From: Cytophagales bacterium
GTDB taxonomy: Bacteria; Bacteroidota; Bacteroidia; Cytophagales; Spirosomataceae
Reading direction: 5' to 3'
DNA: 44,006 bases
Assembly (NCBI GenBank): GCA_013298865.1
Contig: JAAFJL010000023.1
Span: 1 to 44,006, forward strand
The translations under genes were made by a program, and so were the position numbers. Below are positions 34,277 through 42,805 of this stretch, piece after piece. Each line of letters opens with the position of its first letter. Position 1 is the stretch's first letter. The notes under the pieces are model-generated. The model did not search any database. It had not been told where the DNA came from and worked only from the letters and a program-made list of their open reading frames with translations.

Positions 34277-36445
34277 TTATCCTAAATCCTCCAAATCAAA
34301 TGGTAAAGTTCTAACTCTTTTTCCTGTCAATTTAAAGATGGCATTGCATAATGCTGGAGCAATTGGTGGTAAGCCAGGTTCGCCTACGCCACTTGGTGCT
34401 TCTTGATTTTCGATGATATGAATCTCGATTTTAGGCATTTCATTGATTCTCAGAACATTATACTGATGAAAATTACTTTGTTCTGCCATGCCATTTTTGA
34501 ATGTAATAGCATTTTTTATTGCAGCAGTTAATCCCATCACAATATTTCCTTCGGTCTGAGCTTTCACATTGTCTGGGTTAACTGTCATTCCACAATCAAT
34601 TACCGAGACAATTTTTTCAATTTTTACGCCTTTCCCTTTTTTAGAAACTGTAATTGCATGAGCAACAATTGATTCAAAAGAACGGGTTACGGCAATACCA
34701 ATTGCCTGATTTTCAGGAAGGTTATGATGATAATTAGTTTTCTTCGCCAAAGTTTGTAAAACTCTGCTAAATCTTGGCGAATCTGCTAACATATCTAACC
34801 TAAAAGCTAATGGGTCAGTTTTTGCAGCATGAGCCATTTCGTCAATAAAGCTCTCTTGTCCGAATGCCGTAGTTGAAGAATATACCGACCTCCACCAAAC
34901 AATAGGAATATCGGTTTCACCTAAATGAAAACTCATCGTCCGATTACCAAAATCATAAGGACTATCCGCCAAATTGGCTGTTTCGGTTGACCATGAATCT
35001 GGGGCGTCTTTTAACGGTACTCCAAAAACTTGATGTTCAATTGATGCTCCAACAATCTTATGTTTATGAGCTACTACTGCCCCATTTTCGTCCAAACCAC
35101 CTTCCATCACTGAAACCATTCCTGGTCGAAATGGTCCTTGTGCGGTGTCATCTTCACGAGTCCAAATAACTTTTACAGGAGCATTTACTTGTTTTGAAAT
35201 ATGCAAAGCCTCCATCACGTAGTCGTAATAAGCTCTTCTTCCAAAAGAACCACCCATGAAAGGGACATTTACTTTGATATTTTCTGGCTTGATTTTTAGG
35301 TACTCCGCCACCTCAGCAATTAACCCATCTGGACCTTGAATTGGTGCCCATAATTCTACTTTATCTCCTTGTACCCAGACAGTTGCATTCTGAGGTTCCA
35401 TGGGAGCGTGTGCGGCATGCGGAGTTTGATAATAGGCTTCTAATTGTTGAGTTGCCCCTGCATAACCTTTGGCAAAATCACCTTTAGTCTCTTTTGGATA
35501 AGGCTCTCCTTTAGTTTTTGAAACTCGCTTTAGTTCTGCATAATAATTATCTGTTGAAATCTTCTCTGAGCCCTGTGCATCCCAAACAATTCTCAAGGCT
35601 TTTCGTCCTTTCTGAGCAGCCCAATAATTTTCTGCGACAACTGCCACGGCTTCTACCGTTTTATGAGGCATTTTCCGCTCTGTTTTTACCACATATTTTA
35701 CGCCCTTTACTTTCATGGCATCTTTACCATCAAAACTGATGACTTTTCCATGAATGGTAGGCGAATGTTCGATACTGGCAAATAACATTCCTGGCACATC
35801 TGCATCAATACCAAAAACGGCTTTGCCATTTATTTTTGAAGGAATTTCTGGACGTTGAATTGATTTACCTAACAACTTAAAATCTTTGGGGTCTTTCAAA
35901 ATCGGGTTTTTCGGAACTTCTAATTTTGATGCCTCCTCAACCAACTCACCATAAGTAAATGATTTCTTACTTGGTTTATGAATCACTTTTGCATTTTCCG
36001 CAAAGCACTCATTTAGAGGAACTTGCCATTTTTTTGATGCTGCCGTAATTAACATTTCTTTCACGGCTGCCCCTGCTGTACGCATGGGTGTCCAGCGTGT
36101 ACTTACAGACGACGAACCTCCAGAAAGCTGAGAACCATATTTACCTTGACCATCCGAATTACGGATTTCTACTTGGTCGAGCGAAACCTCCAATTCTTCT
36201 GCCAAAAGCATCGGTAGAGCTTGGTATGTGCCTTGTCCCATGTCTGGTCGGGCATTGAAAAGTGTAATTTTGCCAGCGTCATTGATGAGAATATAAGGAT
36301 TCAACTCAAGCCCCAAAGCGTTGATTTTTTCTACATCAATTTTATGAATTGTCACATTTTCATTGGCAAAAGAAGGAAATGAAAAACCTATCGCCAATAA
36401 TGAACTGGCTTTGATAAAGTCTCGACGTGTGCTATTTGCTTTCAT
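34277..36445 (-). CDS. Tat-exported molybdenum hydroxylase large subunit (IorB-like)
   Basis: A 722-residue member of the xanthine dehydrogenase/aldehyde oxidase molybdopterin-binding family, closest in layout to isoquinoline 1-oxidoreductase beta subunits (IorB). A twin-arginine signal is at residues 5-12 (STRRDFIK). Cofactor-binding stretches are DMGQGTYQALPMLLAEEL, GGSSSVSTRW, PFMGGSFGRRAYYDYV, and the C-terminal GVGEPGLPPIAPAL, whose Glu689 would be the catalytic base. Such enzymes hydroxylate N-heterocycles or aldehydes in the periplasm, with electrons passed through a 2Fe-2S subunit. No such subunit or cytochrome gene is next to it here: the upstream gene is a protease and the downstream one DUF819. 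Confidence 0.92.
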   Translation of the reverse strand: MKANSTRRDFIKASSLLAIGFSFPSFANENVTIHKIDVEKINALGLELNPYILINDAGKITLFNARPDMGQGTYQALPMLLAEELEVSLDQVEIRNSDGQGKYGSQLSGGSSSVSTRWTPMRTAGAAVKEMLITAASKKWQVPLNECFAENAKVIHKPSKKSFTYGELVEEASKLEVPKNPILKDPKDFKLLGKSIQRPEIPSKINGKAVFGIDADVPGMLFASIEHSPTIHGKVISFDGKDAMKVKGVKYVVKTERKMPHKTVEAVAVVAENYWAAQKGRKALRIVWDAQGSEKISTDNYYAELKRVSKTKGEPYPKETKGDFAKGYAGATQQLEAYYQTPHAAHAPMEPQNATVWVQGDKVELWAPIQGPDGLIAEVAEYLKIKPENIKVNVPFMGGSFGRRAYYDYVMEALHISKQVNAPVKVIWTREDDTAQGPFRPGMVSVMEGGLDENGAVVAHKHKIVGASIEHQVFGVPLKDAPDSWSTETANLADSPYDFGNRTMSFHLGETDIPIVWWRSVYSSTTAFGQESFIDEMAHAAKTDPLAFRLDMLADSPRFSRVLQTLAKKTNYHHNLPENQAIGIAVTRSFESIVAHAITVSKKGKGVKIEKIVSVIDCGMTVNPDNVKAQTEGNIVMGLTAAIKNAITFKNGMAEQSNFHQYNVLRINEMPKIEIHIIENQEAPSGVGEPGLPPIAPALCNAIFKLTGKRVRTLPFDLEDLG

Positions 36446-36503
36446 AATTTTTGATTTTTAAATTCGTTTAGGAGACTTTGAACTTGGTTAATTTATTCCC
36501 AAA

Positions 36504-37133
36504 TTAAATCACTACAACATCTCTTTTTTTGAAAATAATAATTTCTTCTGCTTGTTTAAACTCTACATCAAAAAGGTCAAAAACTACTTCTCTTCCCAAT
36601 AAAATATCCTCGACTTCATCTGTTTGAATCCAACCTACTGGAGCTTTGAAAATATGACCATCTATATTGAAGGTTAGGTTTTTAATTACATAATCAACCG
36701 TTCCGTTTACACCCTCTGCCTTTTCAATGTAATCATTTTCATCAATTTTCAAACCTAAATCCTCTCCAGTCCATTTCGGAATAATTGAAATATCTGCACC
36801 CGAATCAACAAGCATTGTTAATTTTTCCGTGATTTTTGAAGTACTTAGTTCAAGGGAATAGTCAGGTTGCCATTTATTGTTTTTCAATGACCGAATGCGA
36901 ATGGGCAAAATCCGAATAACTCTTGGTACTTCAAATGGATGTACATATTTTAGTGAATAATCTAATTGCGTTTTCCTTGCTTCTTGGGCAACAATTCTAC
37001 CGCTTTTATTGTGAAGAATTACGCCTGAGTTAGTAAAAGCTATCCACTCTCCCGCAAAAATACCCAAGGACTTACGGTTATTTTTTAGCCATTCACTGGG
37101 AGAATTATATTTTATTTCTTGACGCTTTCCCAT
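36504..37133 (-). CDS. retropepsin-like aspartyl protease with N-terminal DUF5678-like segment
   Basis: A 209-residue protein with two parts. Residues about 12-55 (SPSEWLKNNRKSLGIFAGEW, then IAFTNSGVILHNKSGRIVAQ) resemble DUF5678. Residues about 70-200 are a single-lobe aspartic protease domain with the catalytic motif MLVDSGADISIIP (Asp110-Ser-Gly-Ala) and the closing ILLGREVVFDLFDVEF. Such single-lobe enzymes work as dimers, like retroviral proteases. No signal peptide is seen, so it acts in the cytoplasm. In other genomes these two parts often occur as neighbouring genes; here they are joined. The substrate is unknown. Confidence 0.8.
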   Translation of the reverse strand: MGKRQEIKYNSPSEWLKNNRKSLGIFAGEWIAFTNSGVILHNKSGRIVAQEARKTQLDYSLKYVHPFEVPRVIRILPIRIRSLKNNKWQPDYSLELSTSKITEKLTMLVDSGADISIIPKWTGEDLGLKIDENDYIEKAEGVNGTVDYVIKNLTFNIDGHIFKAPVGWIQTDEVEDILLGREVVFDLFDVEFKQAEEIIIFKKRDVVVI

Positions 37134-37292
37134 AATTGTATTCTCAAAGGTTAATAAATTTAATTTTAAAAATTACAAACTTCCTGTGTCTCTTAGGAAA
37201 CTTATAGCTCATATATTTTGATTTTATGAAAGTAAAAATACGAAAAAAAAATCTCGTTTTATGGAAAATCATACTTTAGGTTTTTCATTACT

Positions 37293-37742
37293 TTAAATAT
37301 TGTCCAACAAACGTCTATGGTAATTTATTTGACCTAAATGATATGTTAAATGTGTTGTGAGATGTACCAATAAGTATGCTGTTGTAGTCATTTCATCAAA
37401 AACTAACATTGGAAATTCTTTTGCTAAATCTTCTTCAGAGAGTTTAGTTAGTGCTTCATCCACCACTTGAATTGTAGCTTCAACTTTTTCAATCAATTCT
37501 TTTCTTGGAATATTTTTGAGTGAAAACTCAGATGGTCTATCACGAATATACCCCGTATTGCCTAACACAGCACCGATATAAGTATTCAGATTTCCAATGA
37601 GATGCAAGCAAAGATTGCCAGCAGAATTTGAGATACCTTTTTCCACAAGCCAAATATTCCGCTCATGATTATAAGATTCTAACTCTGAAATTAGCCGAGT
37701 CAAATCTCTTTTGAAAAGAGTTTTTAGGGTTGGGATTAGCAT
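37293..37742 (-). CDS. DUF1572/DinB-like protein
   Basis: 149 residues from the ATG at 37742 (MLIPTLKTLFKRDLTRLISE); the frame extends upstream to a GTG at 37790 that overlaps the S1-like gene and does not fit the family. Conserved blocks are SNSAGNLCLHLIGNLNTYIG and LVHLTTHLTYHLGQINYHRR. The His residues (LCLHL, HLTYHLGQ) are placed as in the DinB four-helix metal-binding fold. Related proteins are thiol transferases such as bacillithiol transferase, but for DUF1572 no substrate is known. It follows the S1-like gene with a 40-base gap on the same strand. Confidence 0.9.
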   Translation of the reverse strand: MLIPTLKTLFKRDLTRLISELESYNHERNIWLVEKGISNSAGNLCLHLIGNLNTYIGAVLGNTGYIRDRPSEFSLKNIPRKELIEKVEATIQVVDEALTKLSEEDLAKEFPMLVFDEMTTTAYLLVHLTTHLTYHLGQINYHRRLLDNI

Positions 37743-37782
37743 GGGGTTATGTTGTAAATATTTGATTATTAGAAAGTTACAT

Positions 37783-38079
37783 TTAGTCACTAAATGATTT
37801 CACCAATTCAATATCAAATGATTTTTGTGAAGTAATAATTTGTTGATTACGATCATAAAACCCTGCAACAGTAGCTTTAATTGTAGACCCGATTAGGTTA
37901 TAATCTCCAGTTTTATAAATTTCTGGAGTTAAATCCTTCATTTCTATAATTCTCAAAAGAACCGTAAAATCTTGCCCACGCTCAATTTCAATAAAGTCTC
38001 CAAAAGGGGCTTTACGAATAACTTTTCCCTGAATTTCAGTCCCAATAGGGTATTTCAATTTAATCTCTTCCCAAATCAT
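37783..38079 (-). CDS. S1-like RNA-binding domain protein
   Basis: A 98-residue protein that is essentially one S1/OB-fold domain: YPIGTEIQGKVIRKAPFGDF with the typical G-x-V and F-G-D-F strand spacing, then IEIERGQDFTVLLRIIEMKD in place of the usual G-hiS-el turn. It would bind single-stranded RNA or another ligand of the OB groove. The gene starts two bases after the stop of the large lipoprotein gene on the same strand, suggesting a common message. Confidence 0.8.
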   Translation of the reverse strand: MIWEEIKLKYPIGTEIQGKVIRKAPFGDFIEIERGQDFTVLLRIIEMKDLTPEIYKTGDYNLIGSTIKATVAGFYDRNQQIITSQKSFDIELVKSFSD

Positions 38080-38081
38080 AC

Positions 38082-40217
38082 TTATTTTTCTCTATAAATT
38101 TTAAACATAAATCCAACAAAAAGTAATGCCAAAAAACCTAAAATAATCTCAGCTGTTAAAGGATTTTGAGTTGGTAGTTTTTGTTGAATATCAACCTGTT
38201 TCGCTTCGACAATTTTTTTTTCAGGTGGAGAAACTATCGTTGAAACTCCATTTACATAAGCATTGTACGTAGCACATTCTTGAATTACATGCTTTTGAAA
38301 TTCTGTGTCTGAGTACTTGGTTTCTAAGAGGTTGTAAAAGTAGTCTGAATCTTTTCGATTTTTTTTACTTTTTTTATCTGAATTACTAACATCTCTGTGA
38401 TTGTAACATTCTGCCAAAAGATAGGTAGCCTTTGCAACTGTATTTCTATCCTTTTTATTTGAAATACACTTTTTACAATATTCAATTGTCTTGTTCAAGC
38501 TATAATAGTTCTGCTTACTATCTAATTGTTTCCACAAGGAATATTCATTAGTCGATTTTTCGTCTCCATTATTATCGTAAAAAGTATTAAAATTTTCACC
38601 TATTTCATTTACACTTTTATACCTTTTTGAGAAAAACCACCATTTTCCAAAATAGCTTACACTGTAAGTTCCGAGAGCAAGACCTAACCATGCTTCCGAA
38701 TCATTGGGATTTTTTAATGTCCTTCGTTGGAAAATTGCCATTTTTCTACATAATTTTTCTGGAGTTTCCACACTATCCTTAGGATTATTTATTCCTTTTA
38801 TTGCAAAAGGATTACTATCGAAAGCATAATCTATATCTTCATCATCCCAATTTTGAATCTCCCAAAACGATTTAGGAATAAAATGAAAAGAATTAGCTGC
38901 TTCTTGATAACGATTTACTTGAAATAATTTTTTTCCTAAAATGGAAGAAATATAGGGTTTTGTTAAGCCTGATAACTTTATTAACCTTTTATCAAAATTA
39001 GTTTTGGGTGAAAAAACAAAATCTCTAACTTTTTGAATAGTACCCAAAGAAGTCGAATCTTCTATTGAATAGATAGAATGATTTGCCAAAGAAGAAAAGT
39101 AAAAAAACCTTTCACTATTAACCTGGCTCAAAATTCCAAAATTATTTTCATAAGAGCCTGCGGAAGTGAGTAAGTATATTTTTTCTGTAATATTTTGTAT
39201 TTGGGAAGGGCTTTCACTATTATCCAAGAACCTCCAAAATGTATTATTTTGAGGTTTTAAAATAGACTTATAGTGCAGTCTCATTAATTGTGTAGCTTTG
39301 AGAAAGGCAAAATTAGATTGATAATTCTCCGCCGTGACAAACTTCTCTAAATATCCTATCCATTCATTTTCGATTTCAGGAGTAATTGCTTCCATTGTTC
39401 CAGCACTTAAAAGCATTTCTTGAAGTAATATCTGATTTTTAAGATTAACATTACCCGTTTTATTTTTTTTAGCTTCTTCCAAATGCTTTCTTGAAGATTC
39501 AAAATCTTTTACTAACCAATCCGTATAAGCTAAAGAGGTTTTCCAAAAAGGGGTTTGGGGATTTTCGAGTACATTAGAAGTTTTCTCAATAAAGGCTCTT
39601 AATTTTTGAAAATATGGGCTTACATCTTTTTCTAACTTTTTACCCATTGGTAGAGAAGGCACTCTATTACCTCTATTCCACTGATTAGGTTTTCCAAAAG
39701 CTGTATATTCATTTTTGTTAATTTCTCGAGCAATTAGAAATTCGAGGTAAGAGAATTTCGGATTAAGTTCAACAACTTTTTCTAAATATGGCAAGGCGTC
39801 AACAAATCTACCCGCAGACGCAAAACCATAAACGGCTGCTCTTTCTTTATTATTCCTGCAGAATTTGAGAGATTCTTTGATTGAAGTTTTTGGGAAATCT
39901 TTTAAAACAGTAAAACAGTGGTTTCTTTTTGTAGGTTCTCTTTCTGCTAATTGGGCATAGTCATAAAATGATTGAGCAGTTTGATTGATTCTAAATTCGG
40001 ATCCAGCTTTATATTCCAATGCCCAATTTGAGATAAAGGATTTGTATTTTAGTGGTTTAACATATTTGTTATAGTTAGTGATAACTTCTTTACTAACATT
40101 CGTGTAAAAGGAGTTTTTAACAATTAAAAAGGCATATCGCTCTTTTAAAAATAAATCTTTTGAAGAAGTATATTTTAAAATTAAGGGCAAAACTATATTT
40201 TGTGTAAGACTGGTCAC
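38082..40217 (-). CDS. C-terminal part of a large lipoprotein, split by an A8 frameshift
   Basis: A 711-codon frame that lacks a convincing start: its first codon is GTG and the next Met is far inside. It matches the continuation of the frame at 40117-40605. The two join without a stop if one A is removed from an A8 run (T8 at 40227-40234 on the plus strand). The chain is helical and repeat-like, TPR-type in feel (DALPYLEKVVELNPKFSYLE, then ALGTYSVSYFGKWWFF), and ends in a single membrane helix (AEIILGFLALLFVGFMF) with a basic tail. The complete protein would be near 840 residues. Function unknown. Confidence 0.75.
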   Translation of the reverse strand: MTSLTQNIVLPLILKYTSSKDLFLKERYAFLIVKNSFYTNVSKEVITNYNKYVKPLKYKSFISNWALEYKAGSEFRINQTAQSFYDYAQLAEREPTKRNHCFTVLKDFPKTSIKESLKFCRNNKERAAVYGFASAGRFVDALPYLEKVVELNPKFSYLEFLIAREINKNEYTAFGKPNQWNRGNRVPSLPMGKKLEKDVSPYFQKLRAFIEKTSNVLENPQTPFWKTSLAYTDWLVKDFESSRKHLEEAKKNKTGNVNLKNQILLQEMLLSAGTMEAITPEIENEWIGYLEKFVTAENYQSNFAFLKATQLMRLHYKSILKPQNNTFWRFLDNSESPSQIQNITEKIYLLTSAGSYENNFGILSQVNSERFFYFSSLANHSIYSIEDSTSLGTIQKVRDFVFSPKTNFDKRLIKLSGLTKPYISSILGKKLFQVNRYQEAANSFHFIPKSFWEIQNWDDEDIDYAFDSNPFAIKGINNPKDSVETPEKLCRKMAIFQRRTLKNPNDSEAWLGLALGTYSVSYFGKWWFFSKRYKSVNEIGENFNTFYDNNGDEKSTNEYSLWKQLDSKQNYYSLNKTIEYCKKCISNKKDRNTVAKATYLLAECYNHRDVSNSDKKSKKNRKDSDYFYNLLETKYSDTEFQKHVIQECATYNAYVNGVSTIVSPPEKKIVEAKQVDIQQKLPTQNPLTAEIILGFLALLFVGFMFKIYREK

Positions 40218-40605
40218 TCGATTCTGTTTTTTTTGCTAAAGCAAGATATTCACTATCAGATTTATCAAGAAAATGATACAGTTCATTATCCTTCTTTTCA
40301 AAGAAGTTAAAAAACTGTATAGGCTTTATATGATTTTTATATCGGGAAACCCAAGATGAAATATTCAGAGTTTGATCTCTTTGCAAAGAATCATTTTGAT
40401 TTGCAACCTCCCAGCCACCCCAATCTATACCATCAGTAAAGAAAAAGCCATAATTATCTACACGAGTGTTTGAACTTGTTGGCTGAAAAAAGCTAATAAA
40501 TTCATAACTGTCGTAGTAAGGTCCGCAAGCTAAAATCAATAAAATAACACCGCCAAAAATAGTTTTCTTGGTAAATCGGATGGAGAATTTCTTCCAGCTG
40601 TACAT
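40117..40605 (-). CDS. N-terminal part of the same large lipoprotein
   Basis: A 162-codon frame that opens MYSWKKFSIRFTKKTIFGGV and carries a lipobox ILACG (Cys near residue 27), then GPYYDSYEFISFFQP. Its last ~35 codons after SDSEYLALAKKT read as a basic out-of-frame tail (FKIYFFKRFIFKRAICLFNC), which is what a frame error would produce. Removing one A of the A8 run joins it to the 711-codon frame. The gene may be phase variable, may be corrected by transcriptional slippage, or may be a recent pseudogene or base-call error. Confidence 0.7.
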   Translation of the reverse strand: MYSWKKFSIRFTKKTIFGGVILLILACGPYYDSYEFISFFQPTSSNTRVDNYGFFFTDGIDWGGWEVANQNDSLQRDQTLNISSWVSRYKNHIKPIQFFNFFEKKDNELYHFLDKSDSEYLALAKKTESSDQSYTKYSFALNFKIYFFKRFIFKRAICLFNC

Positions 40606-40861
40606 GGTATTTTTGTAGTTTTTCTCTGAGAAAAGGTTTTAGTGCAAACGGTGTAATTTTTCCTTTAAGTTACTAAATATCAAAGATTTATAGAGAAGAA
40701 TTCAAAAAAATATTCTCTATTTAATTACAAAATATCTTCGTAAGAATCAAAGCACTTTCAATTCCCCTATAATTTTACTCTACATCATAATTGGTTGTTT
40801 CTTTAAACAGAAAAACAGCTAATCATAAACTTTCAATGAGTTCTCAATTTAAAAGCGAAAT

Positions 40862-41323
40862 TTAAAAATTAACTCCGTAGCCAACTTTTACTTTATCCAT
40901 TACAACATGGGTATAAAAATGTTTAACATTGGGAATATCCATGAGGTATTTTTTTGAGAAATCTTCATAATGTCGCATATCTATGGTATTTACAATCAGT
41001 ACAAAATCATAAGTTCCTGTCACGTAATAGCATTGCATCACCTCTGTACAAGTTTGCATAAGGGCTTTAAAATTATCAATTGCTTTTGAATTACCAACTT
41101 CCAAAATTACATCTACAATGCAGGTAATTCCAATACCAAATGCCAATGGAGAAATAATAGATACATCTGCCTCAATCATTTTATCCTCACGAAGTCTTTT
41201 GAGTCTTCTCTGTACAGCACTTGTACTCAGATTTACAATTGAACCGAGTTCTTCGGCAGTAGTTTTATTGTTTTGTTGCATCAACATAAGCAACTTTTTG
41301 TCATAGTCATCTAACTCTTGCAT
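40862..41323 (-). CDS. Lrp/AsnC family transcriptional regulator
   Basis: A 153-residue feast/famine regulator. The N-terminal helix-turn-helix (DYDKKLLMLMQQNNKTTAEE, then LGSIVNLSTSAVQRRLKRLR) is followed by the RAM ligand-binding domain (CYYVTGTYDFVLIVNTIDMR, then FYTHVVMDKVKVGYGV). Such proteins form octamers and sense amino acids. It is divergently arranged with the class V aminotransferase gene over a 114-base spacer, the classical layout of a local regulator and its target. The spacer holds the imperfect repeat CAAAAT...ATTTTG around 41354-41381, a possible binding site. Confidence 0.94.
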   Translation of the reverse strand: MQELDDYDKKLLMLMQQNNKTTAEELGSIVNLSTSAVQRRLKRLREDKMIEADVSIISPLAFGIGITCIVDVILEVGNSKAIDNFKALMQTCTEVMQCYYVTGTYDFVLIVNTIDMRHYEDFSKKYLMDIPNVKHFYTHVVMDKVKVGYGVNF

Positions 41324-41406
41324 AATTTACCCGTTTAAGTGGGTGAATTTAGTCAAAATATGCAATTTCATAATCATTTTGCCCAAATTAAGCATAAACT
41401 TGATTG

Positions 41407-41414
41407 TAGTTTTG
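41407..41414 (+). promoter_or_regulatory. -7 box TAGTTTTG before the class V aminotransferase
   Basis: Matches TAnnTTTG, 23 bases before the ATG. A TTTG lies 25 bases upstream at 41378-41381, more than the usual spacing of about 19. Confidence 0.5.
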
Positions 41415-41437
41415 CATCGTAATTTAATCAAATAGAC

Positions 41438-42655
41438 ATGGAAACAATATTTACAAATCAAGAGATTTTAGCTTTTAGAAATGACACAGATGGTTGCAAA
41501 AATGTGATTCATCTCAACAACGCAGGTGCAGGTTTAATGCCTAATGTTGTAACAAAAACACAACTTGACCATATTATACTTGAATCACAAATTGGTGGCT
41601 ACGAGGCATCTGCTTTAAGGGCATCTGAGGTCCAAAATTTTTATGCTCAATGTGCAAAATTGTTTAACTGCAAGCCTGCAAATGTTGCCTTTACTGCCAG
41701 TGCAACAGACTCTTATACAAGAGCGTTATCATCAATTCCATTCAAAAATGGTGACATAATTCTAACAGACAATGATGATTTCGTTTCTAATCAAATACAA
41801 TTTTTATCTCTCCAAAAACGATTTGGTATAAAGATAGTGAGAATCGAAAATGTTAAATCTGGCGGAATAGACTTAAATGACCTTGATGAAAAACTAAATA
41901 AGTTAAAGCCTAAACTTTTAGCAATCACACACATTCCTACTAATTCTGGCTTGGTCCAACCTGTTAAAGATATTGCTAAAATTTATCATAACTATATTCA
42001 GCAACATTCCGAAAAGTCATGGTATATTTTAGATGCTTGCCAGTCGGTGGGACAAATGAAACTTGATGTTTCAGAACTAAAATGCGATTTTTTAAGTATT
42101 ACTTGCCGTAAGTTTTTGAGAGGTCCACGTGGTACTGGTGCATTATATATTTCAGACAGAGCATTGCAAGCGGGTTTAGAACCATTGTTTATTGATATGA
42201 GAGGTGCGGAATGGAAAGAAAAAGATGAGTACCAACAACAAAAAACTGCCATTCGTTTTGAAGATTGGGAGTTTGCCTATTCAACTGTTTTAGGTACTGC
42301 CACGGCAATCGAATATTACCTGAATATTGGAGAAGATAAAATATGGGAACAAGTTAAATATTTGTCAACGATTTTAAGAAACCAACTATCATCAATTGAC
42401 AGTGTAAGAGTTCTTGACAAAGGTCCAGAATTAGGCGGCTTGGTTACATTTCATGTTCAAAGGTCTGACCCTAAATTTATAGTCAATGAATTGTTGAAAA
42501 GAAAAATTAATGTCGTACCAAGTTATAGGGCATTTGGTATAATTGATTTTGATGAAAAAGGAGTAGATTGGGCTATTAGAGCATCTCCACATTATTACAA
42601 TACTGAAGAAGAAATTGATTTTTTTATACAAAGTATTAGTGAAATTTTGATTTAG
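41438..42655 (+). CDS. class V aminotransferase family PLP enzyme
   Basis: A 405-residue cytoplasmic PLP enzyme of the NifS/SufS/isopenicillin-epimerase-like class V group. HLNNAGAGLMP at the start, VAFTASATDSYTRAL, then ILDACQSVGQ (Asp199, Gln202), and the PLP lysine Lys225 in CRKFLRGPRGTGALY. No active-site cysteine loop typical of cysteine desulfurases is seen, so an amino-acid lyase, transaminase or epimerase role is more likely. It is paired with an Lrp-type regulator, which suggests control by an amino acid. Confidence 0.92.
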   Translation: METIFTNQEILAFRNDTDGCKNVIHLNNAGAGLMPNVVTKTQLDHIILESQIGGYEASALRASEVQNFYAQCAKLFNCKPANVAFTASATDSYTRALSSIPFKNGDIILTDNDDFVSNQIQFLSLQKRFGIKIVRIENVKSGGIDLNDLDEKLNKLKPKLLAITHIPTNSGLVQPVKDIAKIYHNYIQQHSEKSWYILDACQSVGQMKLDVSELKCDFLSITCRKFLRGPRGTGALYISDRALQAGLEPLFIDMRGAEWKEKDEYQQQKTAIRFEDWEFAYSTVLGTATAIEYYLNIGEDKIWEQVKYLSTILRNQLSSIDSVRVLDKGPELGGLVTFHVQRSDPKFIVNELLKRKINVVPSYRAFGIIDFDEKGVDWAIRASPHYYNTEEEIDFFIQSISEILI

Positions 42656-42685
42656 AAAGTAGGTAATGAGTTGTATTGAACTGAT

Positions 42686-42783
42686 TCCTTGGTAGCTGTC
42701 TCAATCACAGCCGCCAGGGTAAGAAAAAAATAAGTCAGAATAAAGAATAGCAACGGCTATGGTGAAGACACTTGCCAAGGACG
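42686..42783. other. GC-rich structured block, unassigned
   Basis: In the 150-base spacer between the aminotransferase and DUF1016 genes the base composition rises well above the surroundings. TCCTTGG near 42688 is complementary to CCAAGGA near 42776, enclosing small hairpins GCTGT/ACAGC and ATAGC/GCTAT. No complete ORF or known RNA motif is recognised. It could be a small structured RNA or the remnant of an element. Confidence 0.35.
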
Positions 42784-42805
42784 GAGGTACGAGTACAAAA
42801 TGATT

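Noticed and set aside
37134-37292. A further palindrome copy in the 159-base spacer
   Set aside because: The length is suggestive, but left and right halves are not complementary; only a small hairpin TTCCT/AGGAA is present.
40606-40861. A fifth palindrome copy near 40644 (GCAAACGGTGTAA resembles the family end)
   Set aside because: No matching right arm and no GC-NNN-GC centre at the expected distance; only one end-like word is present.
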